Positions 1 to 10,665 of a stretch of DNA of 64,000 bases are shown piece after piece. This stretch comes from Proteromonas lacertae. Lineage: Eukaryota > Sar > Bigyra > Opalinata > Proteromonadidae. The notes under the pieces are model-generated. The model did no database searches. It had not been told where the DNA came from and worked only from the letters and a program-made list of their open reading frames with translations. The stretch is taken from the NCBI GenBank assembly GCA_002245135.1, contig NGBS01000004.1, positions 266,762-330,761 on the forward strand. The letters run 5' to 3'. How positions within the stretch are numbered: position 1 is the stretch's first letter; the number at the start of each line of letters is the position of its first letter. Made by a program: the position numbers and the translations under genes.

Positions 1-93
1 ATGATTCTTTAGACATTGAGTAAATTGAAAGAGAAGAATCTCAAAAGTCAAGCCAAGCTAAACAGTTTTTTTCTTTAAACTTCATTTATTCAA

Positions 94-2157
94 ATGTCAA
101 GTGAAAAACCTAAGAAAGATGAAGAGTATTGACATCTACATTGTTATATTGTATAGGAAAAAAGCAAAAGATATAATGAGGCCACTATTCAAAAAAGAAA
201 CAACAGTATTTATTGAATTTGATATGTGCATAGATATATGTTACAGGTAGATATTTATGTCCAGGTGATTTTTTCCTAACACCAAGGAAGATTCCTGTTG
301 ATATATCTTTTTTTTAATATCAACTTGCTGGTTAAAATAGTTTCTTTAATAATATTCAATTGAAGAAAGATGTAGAAGTAAATTGTGTATCATGTGGTCA
401 AGATTTCATATTAATCATGTCTACAGATGGTAGAATCTATGGATGTGGTGATAATCAATACGGTCAACTTGGACTAGGTCATAATATTAGAGTCAGAGAT
501 TGTGCACAAATAACTACTCAAGATAACAAATTATTTAGTCAAGTATCAGCAGGATCTTATCATAGTGCGTTATTGAGTAATCAAGGTGATTTATACATGA
601 TGGGATGTGGTACATATGGTAGACTAGGCTTAGGAGACAATGAACATAGAAATATACCAACAAAACTAGAAATCAATATAAAAGGATATGATCCAAAAAA
701 AATTGTCGTTCAACAAGTATCTTGTGGAGATCAACATACAATAATCTGTTTAAAAGAAACAGGAATGCAATCATTCAATAGTAATGAAGAAAGTGATGCA
801 GTAATGCAAGCAGGTGATGTTTTAGTGTGGGGTAATGGAAGACAAGGTAGATTAGGATTAGGAAATGAAGAAGATGTATATACACCCACATTATTAAAAT
901 ATTTCTCCAAACATACAATCGGTAATAGAGAAATAGAGAAAACCTCTATTATTCATTTAGTTAGTGCTGGTTTTAGTCATAGCGCATGTGTTGATACTCA
1001 AGGAAGAGTTTATACTTGGGGTGATGGTGGTGATGGTAGATTAGGTCATGGAAATGAGAATAGTAAATGGGAACCAACACTTGTACATGGTTTAGGTAGT
1101 AGTATAGTGACTAGTATATCCTGTGGAATGAGACATACACTGTGTGTTGATAATATTGGTACTTGTTATAGTTGGGGAAGAGGTCAGTATGGTAGATTGG
1201 GAATTGGGAATAGTAAAGATTATTCTATACCACAGATTGTGCCTGGTTTTAATAATAAATCATTGACTGTTTCTGCTGGATATAAAGTATTTATATATTT
1301 CTATTATAATTGTTATTTTATATAGCATTCCATGTTATTAAGTACAGATGGTCAGATGTATGTATTTGGTGATGGTACAAAAGGCAGATTAGGTTTAGGT
1401 GATCAAATAACACAATTAAGACCTGTTATATTGCCAAATATATTAGATGGTGAAGTAAAAGGTAATATTACTGCTTATTGTGCTGGATATGATGTTTCTG
1501 TAGTGGCTGTTATGTTTAGAATACCAATTGATATTAAATCATTAAGTATTTTATAATTATTGTTTTATTGTTTTATTTATAGCTAAAGAAGAAGATAAGA
1601 AAACTCCAGAAGAAGAAGAATTAGATGCGATTCTATTACAAGAAAGTCCACGAAGTAAATCAACTTCACCAGCATTACTAGAAAATATAAAAGCAACAGA
1701 ACAATCCCCAAAAGAAGAAGAAGTAGTAGTAGTAGAAAAAGAGAATCCAAATATAGTCATTCATTTATCCAAACTTAGTAAATATAAAGAAGAACAAGAA
1801 TCTCCAAATAAAGATAATGAAAATGATAATCAAGGTTTTAGTATATTATCACCAAGAGATCAAGAAGGAGGAGGTGACAAAGTTGATTATGCAAATTTAC
1901 CTTGGGTATGTGAGAAATGTGGTTGGACTAATGATTTCTTATTAAGTACTTGTAGTCAATGTTTAGAAAAGAATCCAAGACCAATTTATAGAGATGATGA
2001 TTTAGAAAATGTATATTATTATATATGATGTATTATTATTATTATATAGTGGCCTTGTAAAGAAAAACCTTATTATTTAACATTAAGAGCCTATAATCCG
2101 TCATTCCCGCCAGTTCCAGAGCCAAAGAAAGTTCCTCCACTTGTTAAATTGTATTAA
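94..2157 (+). CDS. RCC1-repeat protein with RanBP2-type zinc finger
   Basis: Spliced gene. Seen: several RCC1/ATS1 blade motifs (YGRLGLGD, GRQGRLGLG, GDGRLGHG, GQYGRLGIG) between about 360 and 1556, predicting a seven-blade propeller that binds proteins or small GTPases. An acidic, charged linker follows and then a RanBP2-type finger near 1905-1965 with exact W-x-C-x2-C-x3-N-x6-C-x2-C spacing, typically a ubiquitin- or RNA-binding module. Introns seen: 1287-1325, about 1548-1582 and about 2011-2049, all GTAT...TAG. An ATG at 94 and two short upstream introns give a plausible start (MSSEKPKKDEE...), but the exon around 305-350 does not stay open, so the 5' model is unresolved. The stop is TAA at 2155. 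Family known; exact partner unknown. Confidence 0.8.
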
Positions 2158-2187
2158 TTATATAATTGGGTTATTAATTCAAATAGA

Positions 2188-3187
2188 ATGAAAGGACCAA
2201 AGAAACTAACACCAGAAGAAGAAACTAGACGATATATCTGGATGAATAATGTAATATATGATCAAAACAAATGGATGGAAACTCATAGAACAGATGATAC
2301 AGCTTTCCAAACAACATTACCATTAGATGAAAGATTTAGACAACGACCACCTGATTGTAATGTCGCTTATTACAATCCCAAACAAAAAACAATAGAAAAA
2401 ACAATAGAAGAATTTGGTAAATACAGAACACCAACTGATCATATATCACCAAGGTTTAAAGAAACTCCAAACAACAATCCAGGTCCAGGTAGTTATCCTG
2501 GTATTAGGCCAAAAATGTCAGCATATTACTTACACAATTGGCAAATCTCAAGCTCCATTTAGAGCGCCATTAGTGAAGAATAATGATCCATCTCCTGTTA
2601 CTTACCATCCTGAAATTGCTGATAAAATATATAAACCAATATTACCAACATTTTCAGTTCCAAAAGAAGGAATTGAAGAAAAGCCAAAAGCTGAACCAAC
2701 ACCTGGTCCTGGTCATTATTCACCTATTGTATCTCCTAGAAATCCAGTTTATCCATCTTTACATCCCAAGAGGAGATACAGCTTTAGATCAAGCTGTAAA
2801 ATCAAGGAAATGGGTTCCAGGTCCAAATTCATATAAAGTATTTATTTCTTTAATTTTATTATTTTAATATAGATATCTGATTATTCTAAAAGAACAGCAC
2901 CTTCTTATTCAATTGGTCATGAAACTGATAATTTAGACTCCTTCTTTATTGATTATGATAATACCTTTTCTACACCTGGACCAAGCTCTTATGATAATCC
3001 TTCAGATTTTGGTAAAGTCAATGCTGGTATATCGTTTGATAAATCTCCTAAACTACCAGATCCACTACTGAATGGTGTTCCTCCTATTACATATTATCAT
3101 CCACAGCCAGAAATTATAGAACCTCAACCTCCCAAGTTTTCATTTGGTAAAGGTCATGGTAGAATGAGATGGGAACATGTTATATAA
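2188..3187 (+). CDS. SHIPPO (STPGPG)-repeat flagellar protein, ODF3/CIMIP-like
   Basis: Proline-rich protein with repeated P-G-P-x-x-Y motifs: NPGPGSYPG, TPGPGHYSP, VPGPNSY and STPGPSSYD. This is the SHIPPO repeat of outer-dense-fibre and sperm-tail-associated proteins that line ciliary microtubules; it supports a flagellated organism. The start is the ATG at 2188, 31 bases after the RCC1 gene. The reading frame shifts near 2510-2545 and again near 2770-2780, and both shifts are bridged by obvious protein similarity, so they are either sequencing indels or real lesions. A GTAT...TAG intron lies at about 2838-2872. The protein ends in TAA at 3185-3187. About 320 residues when joined. Confidence 0.7.
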
Positions 3188-3355
3188 TAAATAGTTTTAA
3201 AATTCATTTTCATTATTTATTTAATCTCTTATTTTTAATATACGTATGTTGATATTTATGAAATAATTGTAAGAAAATAACAATAATTAACTCCCAATTT
3301 TCATACACAAAAAAGAATATAGATAACCGTATTAGTCCCGTTTATTATTTTCAAT

Positions 3356-3986
3356 TTAATTTGATGGAATTTCAATTTCACCTGAGTTAATTTTAGCTGT
3401 AATATCTCTTGGATGAGAACCATCAACTGTAATACCAACTGAATATGCAGTTCCTAAGACTTCTTTAACGGTTCCTGATAATTCTTTAGCCATTGATCTA
3501 TCACGGAGTGTTCTTGCAATTGTAATAATTTGATCTAAAGTTAAGTTTCCACTGTGTGTGACTATTTATTGAATAATTTATTAAAAAATACATTTAGCAC
3601 CTTTGTTTGCTTTTCTATCATGTGGTGGTTCTTTAAGTTCTTTAATTAAAAGGGATGAAGCACTTGGTACAACTTCTACTGTAGCTACACGGTTTACAAC
3701 TGTTAATCTGACCATAACTTTTAATCCTTTCCATTCCATTGTGGCTTTTTGGATATCTTCACCGATTTTCTTTGGTGACTAAAAATAATAATAAAAAAAT
3801 AGATATACTAAACCTAGTGGACCAACTTTTGGAGCAAGTGCAGAAGCAGCACCTACTTCTCCACCTACAGCCTTCATCATGACTATAAAATGTTACAATA
3901 TATTCAATATGTTAATTTAATAGTATATAATAACAGGATATATTCATACTAACTTTTGCTTCAGCAGGAGCAGCGGGAGGGGCCAT
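3356..3986 (-). CDS. RPL12: Cytosolic 60S ribosomal protein uL11 (RPL12)
   Basis: Four-exon gene. Seen in the joined reading: [58 protein letters not shown] and [12 protein letters not shown], which match eukaryotic uL11 over its full length (about 165 residues). uL11 forms the base of the ribosomal stalk on 28S rRNA and helps recruit the GTPase factors. The start ATG at 3984-3986 gives [12 protein letters not shown], where plant and animal proteins start with MPPK; introns begin GTATGA, GTATAT and GTATTT, and end TAG. The conserved phases fix the intron borders and show that TAA is a real stop codon in this genome. Confident call. Confidence 0.95.
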
Positions 3987-4083
3987 TATTTATATAATGA
4001 GGTTATCTAAAATAGGGTAATGTGTATCTAATTCCGGCCACAAGCTAAAGTTTGAGAAGTGAAACGAAGAGTTTCTTATAATT

Positions 4084-4855
4084 ATGTTTAGAAACAATTA
4101 CTTCCACTATTTACGTTCATTTTCTTCTCAATCATTTTTGGAGAATAAAGAGAAGACATACTACGAAATTCTTGGAATAGATAGATATGCTACCCAATCT
4201 CAAGTTGTAGATGCATACAATAGAAAATGTATATTTAAATGTATTTTATATCTTATTAGTAAAAGAGATCCATGATAAACCAGGTGAAGGAGATGTATTT
4301 TATTATTGTTATATATTGTTTATGAGCTAGAAGTTTTTAGTACAACAAATTAATGATGCATGTGAAGTCTTAACAAATCATACCAAAAGACTTCGATACA
4401 ATCAGCAACATCCTGTTAAAGATCCAACTGTTTTATCAACAAATCCAATATTTGAAGGAGATAATAGAACAGAACATAAACAAAACAATGAAGGAAAAAC
4501 AAAAACATTCCATACAACTGTTCCACATATTGAAATCATTCAAGGATCAAGAGATGTTGATTATACGTATATATGTGATATTAGTTGTAATAAATAGAGA
4601 GAAAAGAATAAAGAGTAAGAATGAATTAAATGTCACAAGATATTCACCAGGTCATAGAAACTATATACCACCAAGAAAATTACCTGTTCCATCACATACA
4701 AATATCATTTTTATAAATATACAGTGATTTATATAGTTTTTTTAATGATTATAAGTCATATCTTAGGTATTATTGCAGTGCCAGTTGTAGTAGCAGGTAT
4801 TTGGATATTTAATGTAATTTTAACTAAGAAAGAAATGAAGAAATATAAAGAATAA
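4084..4855 (+). CDS. Divergent J-domain (DnaJ-like) membrane protein
   Basis: First exon codes for an arginine/serine-rich leader, then TYYEILGIDRYATQSQ, the start of a J domain; the next exons give LKEIHDKPGEGDKF and INDACEVLTNHTKRLRYNQ, the rest of the helix pattern. The invariant HPD tripeptide that stimulates Hsp70 is not intact: IHDKP sits at that place, so this is probably a J-like protein without normal Hsp70 activation. The last exon has a hydrophobic segment (VVVAGIWIFNVIL) followed by a lysine-rich tail, as in tail-anchored or inner-membrane mitochondrial J proteins. Introns GTAT...TAG at about 4230-4258, 4296-4331 and 4569-4599; the border near 4726-4767 does not resolve in phase. 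Leader suggests mitochondria (inference). Confidence 0.6.
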
Positions 4856-5006
4856 ATTAGTTTTCTTTTTTCACAGATTATTTATTCATAAATGCTTGTT
4901 TTCTTAAAAAATATATTTATTTGTTTTTAAAACAATAAAAAAGAGTATTAAAACAGTTAAAACAATATATATAATTTACCATGTTAAATTAGTTATAATT
5001 TCCACC

Positions 5007-6203
5007 TTATACAATTAGTTGAAGCCTTGATATTAATGATCCAGTTCTATTCTTAGATTCAGTATAACTATTCATAAAATAACCTTCATCACATGTTAAA
5101 TCACCTTTCACATTAAAAATAAAATCTTCTTCCTCTTTCTCTACTTCTTGAACTTTAGCTTTTATTTGTTTTGTTTTTTCATCTTCTACTTCATCATTAT
5201 CATCATCTTCATCTTCTATTTTAACAGCATTTTCAGTACTTTGAATTATTCCTCTATCAACTGATAATATTGATTCTTCATTTTTATTCTCATTCATTAT
5301 TATTAATTCATCCAATTTCTTATGAAGATTATCAATTATTTCTTTTGTAGATTCTTCTATATTTTTAATCTGATTTTCATATTTTGATTTTAATTCATTT
5401 AATTCTAATAATTTCTTCACTTTATATTCTTCAATCTCCTTCTTTGATTGCATTCTTATTTCATCTATTTCATCTACTCTATCTTCTATTTCTTTTAATA
5501 ATCTTTCATTTTCTTCACTCAATTTACTCTTTTCATTGTTTACATCTTCAATATAGGTTTGATAATTACTTAATATTGATTTATATTGCTTTATTTTTGT
5601 CTCATATTTATTTTTCATCACATTAAATTCATTTTGAAACACTTCTATTTTCTTAACATATTCTACTAATTTGGATTTTAATGTTGATAATGTTGATAGT
5701 GTTTGGAAATAATGGAATTGTATATTGGAATTCTTATTATATAATAACATTAGATTATTGGTTAATTCAGTCAGACGATCACTATACTGTTGTGAAATAT
5801 TATTAACAGTTTGATCTGAGGTATCTAGAGATAATTTATCTATTAGAGTTTGATATTCATTTACTACTGATTTTATATCACATGATGATGATTTTAATGA
5901 TTGTTCTATCTGAAATGATAATTGTACAGTTGAATTTGTTGATTCTGATGGAGGTGGTGGTTCATTTTGCAATGTTTCATCAAATTCTTGTGTTATCTCG
6001 GTAATTATATCATTTGATGATATTGATGGTGTGATTGCAGTGAGTTTCACTTCATTAACCTTGTGTTCCTTACAAAAATCAGATTCATTTTCAAGTACAT
6101 TTTCAATCTCTTTTAAATAATTTTGAAGTGTGTTGTCGATTTGTATTTCACTTGTTTCTTGTTTTGGACTATAAACCATAAAAAAATAAGTATACTCTTC
6201 CAT
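5007..6203 (-). CDS. Coiled-coil protein, unrecognised
   Basis: Protein of about 390 residues rich in K, E, N and L. Residues about 150-320 show long heptad-like runs (for example KNKYETKIKQYKSIL, ENERLLKEIEDRVDE), predicting a coiled coil; an acidic patch near residue 330 (EDEDDDNDEVEDE) follows. The first coding stretch can be read through or spliced: a 27-base GTAT...TAG segment lies just after MEE and its removal keeps the frame, so the real N terminus may be MEDPKQETSE. No catalytic motif seen. The genome has flagellar genes, so a cytoskeletal role is possible, but that is inference. Confidence 0.7.
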   Translation of the reverse strand: MEEYTYFFMVYSPKQETSEIQIDNTLQNYLKEIENVLENESDFCKEHKVNEVKLTAITPSISSNDIITEITQEFDETLQNEPPPPSESTNSTVQLSFQIEQSLKSSSCDIKSVVNEYQTLIDKLSLDTSDQTVNNISQQYSDRLTELTNNLMLLYNKNSNIQFHYFQTLSTLSTLKSKLVEYVKKIEVFQNEFNVMKNKYETKIKQYKSILSNYQTYIEDVNNEKSKLSEENERLLKEIEDRVDEIDEIRMQSKKEIEEYKVKKLLELNELKSKYENQIKNIEESTKEIIDNLHKKLDELIIMNENKNEESILSVDRGIIQSTENAVKIEDEDDDNDEVEDEKTKQIKAKVQEVEKEEEDFIFNVKGDLTCDEGYFMNSYTESKNRTGSLISRLQLIV

Positions 6204-6413
6204 AATAATCTATTATATGTTTTTAACAAAAATGATATATAGATTAAATTGATTTATCTACTTAAGCAAGAGAAAATGAGAAATATAATGATTAGTTTGA
6301 AAAGGATTCAAGCTTAACAGTTTGATTTGTTTTAAATTCTATTTTGAATAAATCCATTTTTAAACACAACAACAACATTATTATATATATAATTACATCT
6401 TAATTACTTTTTT

Positions 6414-7156
6414 TCTTTAACATCTTCTTTATTCAATATTTCAATATTAAAATTTTTATTTGTATATCTAAATTACATAAATACAATAAAAATACATGCA
6501 AAGATCAGAAGCAATTTCCATAGCATTTCTAGCAATTTGTTCTGCATTCATATCAGTATGTCTACATAAAGCCAAAGCAGCAGCTAAAATTATATCAATA
6601 ATTAATAAATACAATAAGCATATTCACCTCCAGAACCTATTGCACAAACTGGTCCACTTGTGTCTAAAACTGTCCCATCGCCACTGATTGTATATGTGTT
6701 GTTTAAATCACTAACTAACACTGATGCTTCAAGCTTAGCATATTGCATTGATGATCTCCATCCTTTTACCAATTCAATACATGCACGTTGCAATTGTCCT
6801 GAATGTTTATCAAGTGATTTTTCTAGTTGTTCGATTAATATCAACGCATCAGCAACACCACCAGCATATCCTGCTAATATATTACCGTGGATTCTTCTTA
6901 TCTTTTGAGCGGTTCCTTTTGCTACTACACTACCCATTGTAACTTGACCATCACCTATTAATGCAACTTGATCTTTTGTTCTTACAGATAGTATTGTAGT
7001 TGCATGAAACATACCATCTTAAATAACATTAAGGAAGAATAGTCTTTGAAATATATAAAAAGATATATTTCCAGGAATAGTCCAACCTAATGGATGCGTT
7101 ATAATAGATCTACATATTATTGGTTTTATATTTCTTGTAATTCGAGAAAAAAACAT
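6414..7156 (-). CDS. hslV: HslV (ClpQ) peptidase, probably mitochondrial
   Basis: Proteasome-beta-like threonine peptidase of the HslVU ATP-dependent protease. Seen: HATTILSVR, where the first Thr is the expected catalytic N-terminal residue after leader removal, GDGQVTMGSVVAKGTAQKIRR, ILAGYAGGVADA, ELVKGWRS and GSGGEYAY. Joining small introns (about 6594-6620 and 6470-6500) gives a complete C-terminal helix (ALALCRHTDMNAEQIARNAMEIASDLC). Exon 1 codes for MFFSRITRNIKPIICRS, basic and Arg/Ser-rich with no acids, as in a mitochondrial presequence; a GTTGGA...AAG intron joins it in frame. HslU, its ATPase partner, is not in the window. Eukaryotic HslV is inherited from the mitochondrial endosymbiont and is kept in only some protist lineages. 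Confidence 0.9.
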
Positions 7157-7163
7157 ATTTTTA

Positions 7164-7959
7164 ATGATGAAGTTTGAAGAACGTTTGATTCATTTTTGCA
7201 TTAACCAACTATTTTTCATACACCATAGAATGAAGTATTTTTATTTTTCTATTTTTCATAGCTTAGGAAAAGATTCAGCTAAATTTATATATTTTCATGG
7301 GGATAATTCCCAATTTAACGACTATTGTAATATATTTGATGGATTAATAAGCAATCCTAAAGATAAATTTCAATACCAAGTATCAATTCAATATTTAAAA
7401 AGGAAGACTAATGTTCAAACTGAAAGTTATTTTCCTCTAAATCCAAATCTCTCATTTATTACAGCAAATGTATATTTATTGTATGATTGATTTTTATTCA
7501 TAGGATTTATATTTTATAAAAAGTTCAATTGATCCTAAATATGTTTATATAGGTAATAATGGCACAATCGGAAAAGTATCAGAAATATTTTTGATTTTTG
7601 TTTAGTATTCTGTAGAAATGTTTGATATATTATTGAACAATTTTAATTTGTATGAAGGTAAAAAGAATTACAGTGTGAATGGGTTTAGTTATAATTTGAC
7701 TGATTATATAATATCTATTGGTCAACTGAAGGCTAACAGTGGTACAATCTATGGCTTGATACTTGATATAAATTATTTCCCAATTAGTGAAGAAGAAATA
7801 GTAGAAAACTTCATTTTAGAGATAAAGAACAGATTTGCTCCACAGTTTCAGAATGGTTTTCTTTTATCTTATTTAGAGAATTTAGAAGGAAGACAAACAC
7901 TATATGGACAAGAATATCTATTATCAGTTAGAAATCTACTTAATTCACATGTTTCATAA
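7164..7959 (+). CDS. Hypothetical spliced protein
   Basis: Divergent from HslV; only 7 bases separate the two start codons, so the two probably share a promoter region. Joined exons give about 230 residues: SLGKDSAKFIYFHGDNSQF, then LISNPKDKFQYQVSI, YIGNNGTIGKYSVEMFDILL and a C-terminal part to TAA at 7957-7959. Introns: a 27-base in-frame GTAT...TAG at 7235-7261 (removal or retention both leave the frame open), about 7469-7502, and about 7581-7610. No family recognised and no membrane segment or signal peptide evident. The last intron border is clear because both sides stay in phase. Confidence 0.6.
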
Positions 7960-8125
7960 TATTTTTTTTTATTATTTGAATATTTTGTTTAGCTTATTCA
8001 TTTTAATCATTATTTCTCTTTGGTTGTAAATACCATATTTTTAGATTTTTTCTGTCCTTTATCTTACTATTGACAAGGACATGTTCTTTTTGTCCAATAC
8101 AAACAATATTTAATAATAAAAATAT

Positions 8126-8629
8126 TTATAATATTATATTCTTATATTTATTGTTTTGAACATTTACAAAGCTTAAATAGAATTGTATTTCATCAAATGT
8201 AAAACATATTGTTGGTTTAATTTTCATTACTTCTTTATGAAGATCTTTTTTATTTCTACCTTTAGTCATTTCTTCAAATTCTTTTGGATATTTGGATGTA
8301 TCTCGGTTAGCTTTTAATTTTATACTCACTTGGTTATTTGGGCTTATATAAAATAATTCATAAGGAGAACTATTATCAATCGATGTTGAGGATTTGAAAA
8401 ACATTCTATATAGATTTTGAAGAATCATTATCATCTCAGGTGCTAATGTATGATTATTTCCAACTGTAATTTCAAAACCATATGGACTTAATAATAAATC
8501 AATATCGGGGAAACTAGGATTATAACTCAAATCGATTATTTTAAATATTGTATTTCTTTCATTAGTATTAAATTCACCTATTTCTCTTTGTAAATCACTA
8601 TCATCTGAAACTTTAACTATTTCCTTTTT
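8126..8629 (-). CDS. Unknown ORF downstream of P-loop gene (copy A)
   Basis: Open frame of about 167 codons bounded upstream by a TAG just before 8629; no ATG stands at its start, the first one being well inside, so it may be a 3' exon or a fragment of the P-loop gene ended by a frame change. Readable segments: ISPNNQVSIKLKANRD, EEMTKGRNKKDLHKE and TICFTFDEIQFYLSFV. No family recognised. The second copy at 41205-41708 has the same predicted protein over the 134 compared residues, which argues for recent duplication or for selection on the coding sequence. Confidence 0.4.
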   Translation of the reverse strand, partial: KKEIVKVSDDSDLQREIGEFNTNERNTIFKIIDLSYNPSFPDIDLLLSPYGFEITVGNNHTLAPEMIMILQNLYRMFFKSSTSIDNSSPYELFYISPNNQVSIKLKANRDTSKYPKEFEEMTKGRNKKDLHKEVMKIKPTICFTFDEIQFYLSFVNVQNNKYKNIIL

Positions 8630-8648
8630 CTACTTCGCATTCTTTAAT

Positions 8649-9582
8649 TTAATTAATCAAATTCTCATAAAAAGTATCACAATTCTTCATTAAAAACGAT
8701 ATAATTCTTTTATATAATATTCCAGCTAAACTTCCTACTGGATTTTCTTTTAATAGTTTAATCATTCTTTCACAACTTTCTTTATCATTTATCTTATAAA
8801 GTTTATCACATGCCATCTTTTTGATTTCTTCAGATATGAAGATGAAAATGGTATTATTAAATCCAATCGTGTAATATTTATATGTATCATAAATCAATAC
8901 ATTATCATATTCACCTTTTGAAAATGGAGATTTATCTATTCCTTTTATTATTTCTCCTATAATCACCTCATTCTTTTTGTTATTAATTGTATTTTCGAAT
9001 TCTCTTACAATCTTCTTTTTTTCATCATTATAATATCCAATTACACCTTTATATAATGAATAATTTTCTCTATATTCATATACTTCCCCATCATTTGTGA
9101 AAAGTCCATATGTTAATCTTTTACTATATGTAAATCCTTTATAGTCTTTATTATTATATGCCCAAGGTTTAAGTAATTCAACTTTCTCTACTTCTTCTTT
9201 TGTAAATTGAGGAATATACATCAACAATGCACATCTTTTACTTTGAAAGGTTTTGTACTCTTCTTTAGATGGATTAGCTAATAATATTATCATTTTTGCA
9301 TCTGCATAATCATCTTCACCAATTACTTTTCCATCAGATATTACAATTTGAATATTATTTCTTTTATCATAATAAGGATTATCTTTTTCTCCTTTACTTA
9401 TATTATTTATACTAACACTATCACCAAATTTCGAATGAATGATTTGCATAATAATGTCAGCTAAGATTGTCTTTCCTATTTTGCTATGGACCAAATACTA
9501 AATAGTGTTTTTGATTATCATAATTAAAATTAAAACTTTTGGGAAAAACAATATTCAACAACTTATAATAATAATCTCTCAT
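8649..9582 (-). pseudogene. P-loop NTPase-like protein (copy A, frameshifted)
   Basis: Copy of the gene at 41728-42696. A GG at about 9487, where copy B has one G, breaks the frame just before the Walker A motif (GHSKIGKT in copy B), so the ATG at 9582 (MRDYYYKLLNIVF) is separated from the rest. This may be a real lesion or a sequencing indel. The remaining frame is open to 8649 and includes ILLANPSKEEYKTFQSKRC and KVELLKPWAYNNKD. The P-loop implies nucleotide binding; no G4 or G5 motif of known small GTPases is visible. Confidence 0.7.
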
Positions 9583-9719
9583 CAAATATATTATATTATA
9601 CTGTATACACCCCTTGTCGAAATTTTGTCCTTCTATTTTTTTATTTTCTCGTTTATTTAATTGTTTTTTTTGTTTTCTTTTCTTATAACCCATAAATATA
9701 AAACATAAAATAATAGAAA

Positions 9720-10660
9720 ATATTAATTACCGTGGTATCCGATAATGACAACTTTCATCTTCAAGGTGAACGTAAAGTTTTGGCCTACGACATCTAAGGG
9801 TTGTTGTTATCTCCTCCTTTACCTTCATTGACTTCAAAGGCACTTCAGGTGCACACTCAGGTATTGGAATATCAACCTACGGCACTCTTCACAGCTCTTG
9901 TAATATCCTCCATCCCGTTTCAGGAACTCCTTCCTTGAGTGCATCTTATTCTTGTATAGATTCACGAGTCTCATCCTATATAGTTGTCGATACTTATTAC
10001 GTTCTTCACGGCATTGACTACAGATCTTATAGAAGTGCTTACAGTCTCGTTTAATTTCTCTCTGGCGTCTTTTACTGCAATAACAACAAATAAACATGAT
10101 GTCTTAAAACTGCGAAGAAATTCAAAACTAGCCTGATCCATCCGGAGTTCACATTTGGTAACTTGTTAACAACTGGTAACAAGTTAACAATTGTAAACTC
10201 CTGGTTTCCAGTCGGTTTCCACGATTCTATATCGTAGCAAGGAGAATCAAGAGCGTGATCAGATTCATCACATCGAGGTAACCAACACTTGTAGATAGTT
10301 TCCAGGAGTCCTCGTAGGGAAGAAGACTCTGTAGGAACCATAAGTAAATAGGACTATGCACAATCAGAATTTTAGACACTTGGAAGCTAATCAGAAACTA
10401 TATTTCAAAGTTTACTTATTTACCCAATTTGAAAAAACATGATTCAATTTCTATAATTCTTTAGTTATTATAGTATATGTAAATGCTTTTTGGATACTCC
10501 TTCATCCCACTTCAGATACTCCTTCCTTGGATGGATCTTGAATCACCTAGTATATTATACTCCTTCAGTTACTCTAGATCGTACTGTCAGAAGAATCTTA
10601 TAAGAGATTATCATGTAGGGAAGAAGACCCAGCAGGAGATCTTCATCAATGGAATGTAGG
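9720..10660. other. GC-richer foreign segment with internal degenerate duplication
   Basis: Base composition is clearly richer in G and C than the surroundings. Two short stretches recur about 600 and 300 bases apart: 9906-9945 resembles 10497-10537, and 10314-10336 resembles 10615-10637, so the segment contains a decayed duplication. A minus ORF at 9834-10097 (88 codons) has several Cys pairs (CCYC, CSQC, CEEC) like a small zinc-binding protein, but a second frame (10072-10341) also stays open, so coding is doubtful. Nothing else recognised. Confidence 0.45.
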
Positions 10661-10665
10661 ATCAA

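Larger units (their letters stand above)
7979..9607. repeat. 1.6 kb direct repeat, copy A (left boundary of island)
   Basis: Same orientation as 41040-42685. The match runs from AATATTTTGTTTAGCTTA to CTGTATA, with scattered base substitutions and an extra stretch of about 18-20 bases in copy B near 41106. It carries the P-loop gene and the downstream ORF. Copy A stops where copy B continues into a threonine-codon microsatellite and a SPRY-like region, so A looks like the derived, truncated copy. Confidence 0.9.

Noticed and set aside
1557-1760. Minus-strand 67-residue ORF
   Set aside because: Shadow of the RCC1 gene's acidic linker exon.
6496-6942. Plus-strand ORFs over HslV
   Set aside because: Shadows of the HslV coding strand.
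9834-10097. Cys-rich 87-residue zinc-binding protein
   Set aside because: Another frame is open over the neighbouring stretch and the region is a decayed duplication; coding is not supported.
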